Below are positions 26,541 through 33,743 of a stretch of 64,000 nucleotides of DNA, piece after piece; positions within the stretch are counted from its first letter, which is position 1, and the number at the start of each line of letters is the position of its first letter. Under the pieces are notes generated by a model. That model was not told the DNA's origin, did not search any database, and saw only the letters and a program-made list of their open reading frames with translations. Position numbers and translations under genes: made by a program. Source of the DNA: Segniliparus rugosus ATCC BAA-974 (GTDB taxonomy: Bacteria > Actinomycetota > Actinomycetes > Mycobacteriales > Mycobacteriaceae); the NCBI RefSeq assembly GCF_000185725.2, contig NZ_KI391953.1:1356750-1420749 (forward strand), written 5' to 3'.

Positions 26541-27788
26541 CTAGCGGCGGCTCAATCGCGCCTCGAACTGCAATTCCAGCGCCTTCCACGCGCCAGCTTC
26601 CGCGTCGTACGGAGGGCTCGGGGCGAGCCTGCCGTCTTTCGGGTCGAGGATGTGCGTCACGAGCCTGCCGAGCGTGGCCGAGGGGGAGAGTTCCTTCTCG
26701 ACGTTCACGTCGCCAGCGAAGTCCGCCGCGTCGGTGAAAAGCTCGACGGCGAGGTCGAGCTGGTCGCGGTCGACCGCGTCGGGGCCGTCTTCGAGGTCCT
26801 CGGCGATGCCGGTGAGGATATAGATGTTCTCCTCCGCCACGTCGACGTCGGCGAAACCGTCGAGCACGGCGAGGCGCAACCGGCCGTAGGTGGAGACTTC
26901 GGCGAGTTCGTGCTCGTGGTCGTCGGCGAGATAGCGCAGCAGCGACCGGCCCGAGCCGAAGACGTAGATCGACCCGTCCCTGCCGAGGAAAACGGGCTCG
27001 TCGTCCATGTAGCAGCGCAACGTGTACAGATCGCCTGCCGTGGTGACGATTTTGATCGGGTCGATGCCGATCTCGGCCCAGAGGTCCTCGTCTTCGTCGA
27101 GCTCCTCGTCTTCGTCGAGCTCGTCCTCCTCGTCTTCGAGTTCCTCGTCCTCGTCCTCGAGATCGTCGAGTTCCTCGTTCTCTTGCGCGAGCGCGGCGGC
27201 GGCAAGCTCCTCTTCTACTTCGGCGACCGAGGCTTCGTCGACTTCGGGGGTGCTGACCAGCTCGTCGAGCGCGTCAAGGACTTTGTCCCAATCCTGCTCG
27301 ACGGCCCTGCCGACGACCGACCAGAGCCGTTGCCCCTCCCTGCTCTGATAATCCCTGGCGTTGGTGTAGCCCAGCGACAACACCGGGTGCTTGGTGAAAA
27401 ACTTGTCCACCGCGCCCACCTCGCACACCTCGCCGATGCTGCTTGTGAGTTCGAAGATGTCCCCGACCTCGGCCAGGGACTCGTCGGTCGGGTCCTCCGC
27501 GACGAGGTCGGGCAGGCTCACCAGGTCGAACACGCGGTCCTCCGACGGGACGAAGTCGTCCGCCGTGAGGCTTGCCAGAGCCTGCCAGCTGGGATGGTCC
27601 GCCAGGTCGTGGTCGCTCTCCGACCGCACGAACGCGACGAGCGCCGCGACGGTCGGGAAAACGTAGAGATCCTCGTCCTTGCCGAGGAACGCCTCCCACT
27701 CGTCGTCGCCCTCCTGCCAACGCGGAGCCCAAAGGGTGTACACGTCGCCCTCAGTGAGGCCGAGGGAAATGGGGACGATATCTGCCAT
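26541..27788 (-). CDS. conserved actinobacterial acidic protein, function unknown
   Basis: A 415-residue protein with two related halves: DVYTLWAPRWQ...LGKDEDLYVFPTVAALVAFV near the N-terminus and DLYTLRCYMDDEPVFLGRDGSIYVFGSGRSLLRYL in the C-terminal half. They are separated by an extreme Asp/Glu run of ~40 residues (about 195-240), encoded by GAG/GAC repeats at 27070-27190. It resembles a conserved mycobacterial protein sometimes labelled 'primosomal protein', a label I would not trust. I took the ATG at 27788 (MADIVPISLGLTEGD) because the conserved sequence starts there. The internal repeat suggests duplication of one alpha/beta unit. Confidence 0.72.
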   Translation of the reverse strand: MADIVPISLGLTEGDVYTLWAPRWQEGDDEWEAFLGKDEDLYVFPTVAALVAFVRSESDHDLADHPSWQALASLTADDFVPSEDRVFDLVSLPDLVAEDPTDESLAEVGDIFELTSSIGEVCEVGAVDKFFTKHPVLSLGYTNARDYQSREGQRLWSVVGRAVEQDWDKVLDALDELVSTPEVDEASVAEVEEELAAAALAQENEELDDLEDEDEELEDEEDELDEDEELDEDEDLWAEIGIDPIKIVTTAGDLYTLRCYMDDEPVFLGRDGSIYVFGSGRSLLRYLADDHEHELAEVSTYGRLRLAVLDGFADVDVAEENIYILTGIAEDLEDGPDAVDRDQLDLAVELFTDAADFAGDVNVEKELSPSATLGRLVTHILDPKDGRLAPSPPYDAEAGAWKALELQFEARLSRR

Positions 27789-27848
27789 AGGCGACAGCCT
27801 AGCAAGCCGTTCGGCGGGCGGGCTCGCTTCGTCGCCCAACGCCGAGAG

Positions 27849-28115
27849 CTAGGCGTTGTCTGTTTCGGCCAATTTCTCTTTGATCTTGGCCAACGGGGGG
27901 TTGGTGAGCGCGGTGTCGTCGGGGAAGCGCACTGTCGGCACGGTCTGGTTGCCGCCGTTCACGGAGCGGACGAACGCGGCGGCCTCAGGGTCCTGCTCGA
28001 TGTCCACCTCGGCGAACGGGATCTGCGCCTGGTCCAGCTGGACCTTGAGCCTGCGGCAATAACCGCACCAAGTGGTGGTGTACATGGTGAATCGAGGCTC
28101 AGCCGTAGTCGTCAT
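27849..28115 (-). CDS. mrx1: mycoredoxin (glutaredoxin-like)
   Basis: An 88-residue glutaredoxin fold with the redox motif TTWCGYCRRLK at residues ~14-24, the cis-Pro segment TVPTVRF and a short C-terminal helix. Mycoredoxin-1 reduces mycothiol mixed disulphides in actinobacteria, and the gene is next to uvrD2 as in M. tuberculosis (Rv3198A, Rv3198c). The ATG at 28115 is 160 bp from the divergent uvrD2 start. Confidence 0.9.
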   Translation of the reverse strand: MTTTAEPRFTMYTTTWCGYCRRLKVQLDQAQIPFAEVDIEQDPEAAAFVRSVNGGNQTVPTVRFPDDTALTNPPLAKIKEKLAETDNA

Positions 28116-28275
28116 ACGTCTATTCAACACTGCGTTCGCGAGGGTATTCCCCTGGGCTCCGGAGGCGGTGGCGGCGTGCGGGACGGGAGCGCCACCCGCT
28201 GGCGGGGGGCCGGCGAAGCTGCGGATCGTCGCGCAGGAGCCGGGGAATGTCGGCGGGCGCTGGCATGATGGCCGT

Positions 28276-29718
28276 ATGTCCCGGGCCAACAAACTGAGCC
28301 GAGCGCTCGTCGCCGACCTCGACGAGCGCCAACGCGCGGTGGTCGTCGCGCCGCGCGGCCCGGTCCGGGTGGTCGCGGGAGCCGGATCGGGGAAGACCAG
28401 GGTCCTCACCCGGCGGATCGCGCATCTGGTCGCCTCCGGGCAAGTGCGTCCGAAAGAGGTGCTCGCGGTGAGTTTCACGGTCCGCGCGGCGGGGGAGCTG
28501 CGCGACCGTCTCACCGCCCTCGACCAGCTCGTCGAGGGCGGGCTCGGGCTCGAATCGGTGCGCACGTCCACCTTCCACGCCGCGGCCGCCCGACAGCTGG
28601 CCTATTTCTGGCCGGCAGAATCGCGGCCATGGCGGATCCTCGACCGCAAAGCGCCGTTCATCGCGCGGGCGGCGGACGCGGCGGGGCTCCCCGAGGGCGA
28701 ATTCGACCGCAAAGAGGCGCAGAGCGAGATCGAATGGGCGAAGGCCTCGTTGATCGGGCCCGAGCAGTACCCCGAAGCCGCCCGCGCCCGCCGCCCGGCG
28801 ATCAGGTCGAGCCCCGAGGCGATCGCGGAGGTCTATCAGCGCTACGAGAGCGCGAAAGCAAAAGGGGCGGAGCGGCTGCTGGACTTCGACGACGTCCTGC
28901 TCGCGATGATCGGCGTCGCGCGGTCGTCGGCGGACGCGGCAGGCCAGCTGCGCTCCTGGCTGCGGTGCTTCCTCGTCGACGAGTTCCAAGACATCACCCC
29001 GTTGCAGTACGAGCTGCTCATGACCTGGCTGGGCGCTCGGGACAACGTGACCGCTGTGGGCGACCCCAATCAGACCATTTACTCGTTCGCGGGGGCGTGT
29101 TCGACGTTCTTCACCGAATTCGACAGGAGATTCCCCGCGACAGCCTCGTTCCGGCTCGACCGCGACTACCGTTCCACGGCGCAAGTGACCGGCTTGGCGA
29201 ATTTGCTGCTTGGCGACGCGGGCAAGCTGCAGGGCCAAGTGCCTGACGGTCCCGCGCCTAGGTTCGCGGAGTACGCGGACGAGCTCGGCGAGGCTGCGGG
29301 GGTGGCGCGGGAGGTCGCCGAATTGATCCGAGGCGGCACCTCCGCGCGCGAGATAGCGGTGCTGTTCCGGGTCAACACTCATGCCGCGCGGTTCGAGCGC
29401 GCGTTGCGGGCGAAAGGGATCCCGACCGGGGAGGATGGAGTCTCGTTGTGCTCCTTGCACGCGGCGAAAGGGCTGGAATGGGAGGCGGTCTTCCTCGTCG
29501 GCCTGGTCGAAGGGGTTTTGCCGGTCGCGTGGGCCGCAGCAGCGGGGCCTGAGGCCGTGGCGGAGGAGCGTCGACTGCTGTACGTCGGGATCACACGGGC
29601 TCGGACGCGGCTCATGCTCAGCTGGTGCCGCGAAAGCGGCGGCCGGGCCGCCCGAGCGTCGCGCTTCCTCTCTCGAATACAACCGGCCGGTTCGGCAAAA
29701 GAGCTGGTCAAAAAATGA
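28276..29718 (+). CDS. uvrD2: UvrD2-type superfamily 1 DNA helicase, short form
   Basis: A 480-residue SF1A helicase. Motif I GAGSGKT, Ia SFTVRAAGELRDRL, II VDEFQDI, III VGDPNQTIYSFAGA, IV LDRDYRST, V LHAAKGLEWEAVFLVG and VI RLLYVGITRARTRL are all present, so ATP-driven unwinding should be possible. Mycobacterial UvrD2 is about 700 aa; here the protein ends ~25 residues after motif VI, so the HRDC domain and the C-terminal tetracysteine module are absent. The region between motifs IV and V (the 2B insertion) also looks shortened. Synteny (mrx1 before, whiB7 after) supports UvrD2 identity. The whiB7 promoter elements begin inside its last codons. Confidence 0.86.
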   Translation: MSRANKLSRALVADLDERQRAVVVAPRGPVRVVAGAGSGKTRVLTRRIAHLVASGQVRPKEVLAVSFTVRAAGELRDRLTALDQLVEGGLGLESVRTSTFHAAAARQLAYFWPAESRPWRILDRKAPFIARAADAAGLPEGEFDRKEAQSEIEWAKASLIGPEQYPEAARARRPAIRSSPEAIAEVYQRYESAKAKGAERLLDFDDVLLAMIGVARSSADAAGQLRSWLRCFLVDEFQDITPLQYELLMTWLGARDNVTAVGDPNQTIYSFAGACSTFFTEFDRRFPATASFRLDRDYRSTAQVTGLANLLLGDAGKLQGQVPDGPAPRFAEYADELGEAAGVAREVAELIRGGTSAREIAVLFRVNTHAARFERALRAKGIPTGEDGVSLCSLHAAKGLEWEAVFLVGLVEGVLPVAWAAAAGPEAVAEERRLLYVGITRARTRLMLSWCRESGGRAARASRFLSRIQPAGSAKELVKK

Positions 29719-29747
29719 TTGCGCTCTTTTTGTCGGCTCGTTACAAT
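29710..29747 (+). promoter_or_regulatory. whiB7 promoter with AT-rich WhiB7 element
   Basis: A six-A run followed by TGA (29710-29718) directly precedes a -35 TTGCGC (29719-29724). A 17-bp spacer leads to a -10 TACAAT (29742-29747). An AT-rich block just upstream of the -35 box is the known signature of promoters activated by WhiB7 with the primary sigma factor, consistent with autoregulation. Transcription would start near 29754 and give a leader of ~660 nt before whiB7. Confidence 0.78.
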
Positions 29748-29858
29748 GAAGGCGAAGAAGTCGTGGAGGACTGGATTTTCTCGTCTCCATGATGCATGCG
29801 AAGGCAGCGGCCTGATGGCAGACCGAGGCTGGACGAATCCGTAGGAGGTATGACCGAT

Positions 29859-30146
29859 ATGAGCAACATCGCTGTGAGCACGCTCGCGATGAAGGCTGCC
29901 CTGATCGGGACGGGGAACCTCAAGGACTTCCAGCAGTTCGGAGCGAAAGGCCTGACCTATCGGTCCTGGCTGGAGCCGCGCACTATGCCCAAGCATGCGG
30001 GTGTTCCGATCATTGCGGCAATTGGCGAGCGATTGATCGACGAGCGCGTGTTCGAGGCGCAGTCTGGACTGCTGGCCAATGAGGGCCAGCATCGCCTTGT
30101 GCCGCCGCTCGGCCGCCTTCGGCCGGCCGCGTCGGCGCGCGTCTAG
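29859..30146 (+). CDS. whiB7 leader reading frame (candidate regulatory uORF, 95 aa)
   Basis: An open frame of 95 codons in the long whiB7 leader. AGGAGG at 29843-29848 is 10 nt before this ATG and only 1 nt before an in-frame ATG at 29850, so 29859 is the likelier start. The product (MSNIAVSTLAMKAALIGTGN at the N-terminus) resembles no enzyme I know. Mycobacterial whiB7 is controlled by attenuation over a translated uORF when ribosome-targeting antibiotics stall translation, and this frame is placed to play that role. Short frames at 29763 (VEDWIFSSP) and 29790 (MMHAKAA) precede it and may also be translated. Confidence 0.55.
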   Translation: MSNIAVSTLAMKAALIGTGNLKDFQQFGAKGLTYRSWLEPRTMPKHAGVPIIAAIGERLIDERVFEAQSGLLANEGQHRLVPPLGRLRPAASARV

Positions 30147-30190
30147 AAGCCGCGTCCCCCGCCGTCGGCCTTTTCCGGTCGGCCGCGGTT
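30071..30190 (+). promoter_or_regulatory. inverted repeats at the end of the whiB7 uORF (attenuator candidates)
   Basis: Three hairpins can be drawn: GCTGGCC/GGCCAGC at 30071-30090, CGGCCG/CGGCCG with a CCTT loop at 30110-30125, and AGCCGCG (30148-30154) with CGCGGTT (30184-30190) closing a larger GC-rich loop. They overlap the last codons and stop of the uORF, the position expected for a terminator/antiterminator switch. No U-run is present, so the exact terminator cannot be named from the sequence. Confidence 0.4.
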
Positions 30191-30412
30191 CTGTCACAGC
30201 CGCACTGAGCCGAATGCCCGTCTCGGGCCCCGCAGCATTGTCTGCCCGGCCTCGATGAGCGCGCAGCGTCCAGTGCCCCTTTTTCACCGGTGTTCCTTCT
30301 CAGATCCGTCGTGATCAGGCCTTCGCCTTTGCTTTTCGGCCCAGGTTCTGGTTTCGGCACAGTCAGTCGCGGCGCCGTCGGTTTTCAAGATTTTTTGCTC
30401 AAGGAGTTCATC

Positions 30413-30709
30413 ATGTTTGCAGTTGTTCCGTTGGAGGCGTTGGCTTCTCGCACCGTCGGCCCTGGCCTGCCTTGCCAGGAAGCGGTCGATCCGGACCTAT
30501 GGTTCGCGGAGGAGCCCGCCGAACTCGAATTGGCCAAACAGTACTGCGGGGATTGCCCGATCCGGGAGACCTGTCTCGCCGAGGCGCTGCGCCGTGGCGA
30601 GCCGTGGGGCGTGTGGGGCGGCGAGATCTTCCAGCAGGGCGAAGTGATCGCCCGCAAGCGTCCCCGCGGCCGGCCGAGGAAGGTCGTGGCCGAAGCTGTT
30701 GGAGCCTGA
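30413..30709 (+). CDS. whiB7: WhiB7 antibiotic-responsive transcriptional activator
   Basis: A 98-residue Wbl protein. Four Cys bind the [4Fe-4S] cluster: Cys21, then YCGDCPIRETC with Cys45, Cys48 and Cys54. The beta-turn motif GVWGGE (66-71) contacts the sigma-factor region, and the AT-hook RPRGRPRK (83-90) is the hallmark of WhiB7, which recognises AT-rich promoters. AAGGAG at 30401-30406 is 6 nt before the ATG. WhiB7 activates intrinsic resistance genes for ribosome-targeting drugs. Its promoter carries its own recognition signature, and a bidirectional terminator follows. Confidence 0.96.
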   Translation: MFAVVPLEALASRTVGPGLPCQEAVDPDLWFAEEPAELELAKQYCGDCPIRETCLAEALRRGEPWGVWGGEIFQQGEVIARKRPRGRPRKVVAEAVGA

Positions 30710-30728
30710 ACCGGACACGCTCGGCCCC

Positions 30729-30776
30729 GCCTTGGCCGGGGCTCCTACCTGAGCAGGTAGGAGCCCCGGCCAAGGC
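30729..30776. terminator. bidirectional terminator, 22-bp perfect stem
   Basis: Arms 30729-30750 and 30755-30776 are perfectly complementary around the loop GAGC. It lies 20 bp after whiB7 and also forms the last codons and stop codon of the convergent P-loop gene (stop 30745-30747), so it can end transcription from both sides. Confidence 0.85.
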
Positions 30777-31293
30777 CTTCGAAGACCAGCGCGGCGGTTT
30801 CCTCGGCGGTGAGCCCGTCGGAGTCGACCGCATGCGGCTCTAAGGGGCCGAGGTCTCGGAACTGCCGGTGCAACGCGCGGATCGGCTCTGGATCGGTGAG
30901 CGCGTGCGCCTCGGTCCGGGCCGAGGCCCGGCCAAGGGCCGTCGCCTCGGCCGGGCGAAGCACGACATAGTGCAGCTCGGTTCCGGCCTGCGCGCTTTTC
31001 TCGCGGAGCTCGGCTAAAAACCACGGTCCGACAATCCCGTCGTAGACCACCGAATAGCCGCCTCGGGCGTAGCCGCACGCCGCGTCGGCCAAGATGCTGG
31101 TGACGATTTCGTTCTGCCGGTGCGCCTCGGGCAGGTAGGGGAGGATGTAACCGGCGCGGATGAAGTGCCAAAACGCGTCGGCGACCAAATGCGCGCTCAG
31201 CGCGAACCGGTCGGCGAGCAGTCCGCCAACGGTGCTTTTGCCCGCGCCGGGCGGGCCGGTGAGGACGATGACTCTCCCGCCCGCCTCGCCCAT
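30745..31293 (-). CDS. P-loop kinase/NTPase, function unknown
   Basis: A 182-residue P-loop protein: Walker A in VIVLTGPPGAGKSTVGGLL near the N-terminus, a mixed alpha/beta core, ARTEAHALTDPEPIRALHRQF as a lid-like Arg-rich segment, and an acidic C-terminus. It resembles small nucleotide/antibiotic kinases (shikimate-kinase/chloramphenicol-phosphotransferase fold), but the substrate cannot be read. GGAGGAG is 6 nt before the ATG at 31293; a Met at 31308 is less likely. It follows the ABC1-kinase gene by ~26 bp on the same strand and is an extra gene relative to the M. tuberculosis whiB7-Rv3197 order, so a link to drug response is only conjecture. Confidence 0.65.
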   Translation of the reverse strand: MGEAGGRVIVLTGPPGAGKSTVGGLLADRFALSAHLVADAFWHFIRAGYILPYLPEAHRQNEIVTSILADAACGYARGGYSVVYDGIVGPWFLAELREKSAQAGTELHYVVLRPAEATALGRASARTEAHALTDPEPIRALHRQFRDLGPLEPHAVDSDGLTAEETAALVFEGLGRGSYLLR

Positions 31294-31319
31294 GGGAGGC
31301 TCCTCCATGCCGGACCCGG

Positions 31320-32627
31320 TCACGTCCAGGAGGGATTCCATTTCTTGATGATGTCGCGCAACGGGACGGTGGCGTCGAGCTGCGCGCTGATCGCGGCGCA
31401 ACTGCTGAGCACGCGGAACAGCAGGAGATGGTTCGCCGGGGCGTTCATCTGCCTGCCGGTCTGCCAATTCTGCCCCCGGACGTCGGCGTAAGGGTTCGTC
31501 GTCTCCTGCACCCACGACCGGGTGAAGTGGAAGGCTTCGGCGTGCAACGGGTCGGAGAGCGGCAGCAGATACGTGCGGACCTCTTCCGGGGTCGCCGAGT
31601 ACCCCGGCCGGAAGAAATCGTGATCGTGCATGACCTGGACGACCCCTTCGTAATCGTCGTCGAGGCTGAACTCGATGGCTTTCCCGAACCAGGCGGGGAC
31701 GCCTTCCGGGTACGGGGCGCAGGTGCCGAAGTCCAGCGCGACCATCCGGCCGTCCGGCAGGAACATGAAGTTGCCGGGATGCGGATCGCCGTGCAAGAGC
31801 TTCGCGCGCGCCATCGCCGCGAACTGGAAGTCCCACAGCTGGGTCGCCGCGTGGTCCCGTTCGGCCTGGGAGCCATTCGCGATGATCTTGCGCAGCGAGA
31901 CGCCGTCGACCCACTCGGAGATGATCACTTTCGGCGCGCTCGCCACGATCTTGGGGACGGCGTACTCGGGATCGCCCGCGAAAGTCTTCGCGAAGAGACG
32001 TTGGTTGCTCGCCTCGATCCGGTAGTCGAGCTCCTCCTCGACCCGTTCGTCGATCTCGTCCATGATGGCTTCGAAGTCGGTGCCCGGCGAGACGGCTTTG
32101 AAGACGCCGGTGAGCCGCCGCATCGTCTTGAAGTCGCTGCGCAGGGCGTGATCGGCCCCCGGATACTGCACTTTGATCGCGACCGGACGGCCGTCCGACC
32201 ACACCCCCCGGTGCACCTGCCCGATGCTCGCGGACGCGGCGGGCGCGTCTTCGAAGGACCGGAACCGGTCCCGCCATTTCGTCCCGAGCTGCTGGTCGAG
32301 CACTTGGTGGATTTTCTTCGCTGGCATGGGCGGAGCCTCGTCCTGGAGCTTCGCGAGTGCTTCCCGGAACGGCTCGGCCAGCTCGTCTGGGACGGCGACT
32401 TCAAAGACCGACAGCACTTGGCCCATCTTCATCGCCCCGCCCTTGAGCTCCCCGAGCACGGCGAAAAGCTGTTCGGCGGACTTCTGCAGCAGCTCGGCGT
32501 TGACCTCGTCTTTGTCTTTGCCCGCGAGCCGTTTTCCGAAGCCGAGCACACCCCGTCCCGCGACCTCGAGCCCGAAAGAGGCGATCTTTGTGGTCCTTCG
32601 GAAGCTACCACGAGCGATGTCGTTCAT
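31320..32627 (-). CDS. ABC1/UbiB-family atypical kinase (Rv3197 homologue)
   Basis: A 435-residue ABC1/ADCK protein. The family signature KxGQ appears as GGAMKMGQ, the Ala-rich nucleotide loop as ASASIGQVHRG, the ATP-binding Lys in VAIKVQYPG, and the catalytic and metal sites as LLHGDPHPGN and VALDFG. The length matches Rv3197 (~447 aa), reported as a WhiB7-linked ATPase connected to macrolide tolerance. In M. tuberculosis the gene directly adjoins whiB7; here one P-loop gene lies between. Membrane association and lipid or quinone homeostasis are typical roles for the family. Confidence 0.88.
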   Translation of the reverse strand: MNDIARGSFRRTTKIASFGLEVAGRGVLGFGKRLAGKDKDEVNAELLQKSAEQLFAVLGELKGGAMKMGQVLSVFEVAVPDELAEPFREALAKLQDEAPPMPAKKIHQVLDQQLGTKWRDRFRSFEDAPAASASIGQVHRGVWSDGRPVAIKVQYPGADHALRSDFKTMRRLTGVFKAVSPGTDFEAIMDEIDERVEEELDYRIEASNQRLFAKTFAGDPEYAVPKIVASAPKVIISEWVDGVSLRKIIANGSQAERDHAATQLWDFQFAAMARAKLLHGDPHPGNFMFLPDGRMVALDFGTCAPYPEGVPAWFGKAIEFSLDDDYEGVVQVMHDHDFFRPGYSATPEEVRTYLLPLSDPLHAEAFHFTRSWVQETTNPYADVRGQNWQTGRQMNAPANHLLLFRVLSSCAAISAQLDATVPLRDIIKKWNPSWT

Positions 32628-32648
32628 TAGGCTTTGATCATACAGTTC

Positions 32649-33641
32649 TCACCTGAGAGCATCGTGAGACATCTCATACCGGGCAGTCTCCGCATCAGCC
32701 GGGGCGAGTTCGCGCGCCCGGTGCGGCAAAGCGCTGTGGAACAGGCAATTCGGGTGCGACGACTGCGGCCTCGGCGGGACGAGCATGCCGTCGTGGCGTA
32801 TCTCGACGACGGAGCCGAGCGCCCGCGGCGCAGAGCTTTGGCCCGTCCCGCGCAGGAACTGCAGCGCGTGGTCGATCTCGACCGCCGCCTGCGCGAGCAC
32901 GGCCCGGACGACCCTCGGCTCGGCACGGCCCGAGCAGGAGCCGAGGCGGCGCAGCAGCTCCGACCGGAAGGGGTCCGCGTCCGCCGCGTGCTGCTGCTCG
33001 CACCAAAGGCACCCCGTTCGCCCAGGGAGCACGAGCGGCCCGATGTGCCCGTCGCCGTCCACCAGTCGGACCCGGAGGTGGGGGATCTTCGCCACCAGCA
33101 GTTGGTGGACGATCGCGGGATCGGGCGCGATCCGGTCGGTGAGGACGGCGAGTTCGGGTTTGTGCTCGGGGACGTCCCGATGCAGCGGCGTCTCCCGCGT
33201 CGCGGTCACCCTTGCCCCGGCCTCCCGCAGCGCGTTTTGCAAGCCGGTTGCGAGCGGGCCCGATCCATGCACATGGATGCGGGCAGGCGCCTGCTCCTTC
33301 GGCGCGAGCAGGTCCGCCGTCTGGACGAGGCGGACGAGCGCGTCTGCGGCCTCAGGCCGCGCGCCGCGCAGTTTCGCCGCGTCCCGGAGCTGGGCTGCCG
33401 TCTGTCCCGCTTCAAGGAGCGAGAGCAGCGTCAGGCACCCCGTTTGGTCGAGCGAGTCGGGAGGCCGCAGCCGTAACGACCGCCGCTCGGAGCAGCCCAC
33501 TCGGACGGTCCCGTCCGAGCACGGGAACGCGACGATTCCGGTCCGCAGCCGGATCTGGCGCGCGCAATGCCGCGATAGGACGCGGGGGCGGGGAGTTTTT
33601 GGATCGTTTTTGGTCGAGAATTTGCCGCACGTTGTTGCCAT
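32649..33641 (-). CDS. TOMM-leader-binding/ThiF-like protein (Rv3196 homologue)
   Basis: A ~330-residue protein with a degenerate Rossmann segment (IHVHGSGPLATGLQNALREAGARV) and the Cys pair CLWCEQQHAADADPF that fits the E1/ThiF-like or TOMM precursor-recognition family. The nucleotide-binding Arg and catalytic Cys of true ubiquitin-like activating enzymes are not evident, so it is probably a recognition or scaffold protein. No cyclodehydratase, dehydrogenase or precursor peptide is nearby. It sits directly upstream of the ABC1 gene with the same spacing logic as Rv3196-Rv3197. The start is uncertain; the ATG at 33641 lacks a good ribosome site. Confidence 0.68.
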   Translation of the reverse strand: MATTCGKFSTKNDPKTPRPRVLSRHCARQIRLRTGIVAFPCSDGTVRVGCSERRSLRLRPPDSLDQTGCLTLLSLLEAGQTAAQLRDAAKLRGARPEAADALVRLVQTADLLAPKEQAPARIHVHGSGPLATGLQNALREAGARVTATRETPLHRDVPEHKPELAVLTDRIAPDPAIVHQLLVAKIPHLRVRLVDGDGHIGPLVLPGRTGCLWCEQQHAADADPFRSELLRRLGSCSGRAEPRVVRAVLAQAAVEIDHALQFLRGTGQSSAPRALGSVVEIRHDGMLVPPRPQSSHPNCLFHSALPHRARELAPADAETARYEMSHDALR

Positions 33642-33693
33642 GCTGCGCACTCTGTCAGCGACGGCTCTCGAAGTCGAATCCGCTGTGCACAAC

Positions 33694-33713
33694 CTGTCCA
33701 CAGGTTATCCACA
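33694..33713. other. DnaA-box-like pair upstream of the ThiF-like gene
   Basis: CTGTCCACA (33694-33702) and the perfect consensus TTATCCACA (33705-33713) lie 11 bp apart, flanked by near-identical GTGCACAAC (33686-33694) and ATGCACAAC (33718-33726) elements. They are in the 100-bp gap between two minus-strand genes. They may be DnaA-binding sites used for regulation or titration; no origin is nearby. Confidence 0.45.
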
Positions 33714-33743
33714 AGCTATGCACAACCCCGGGCCTCTTCGGCG

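Noticed and set aside
27022-27348. Plus-strand poly-Ser frame
   Set aside because: Antisense of the GAG/GAC acidic tract; not a gene.
33674-33740. Possible replication origin
   Set aside because: Only two good DnaA boxes in 100 bp and no dnaA/dnaN/gyrB context.
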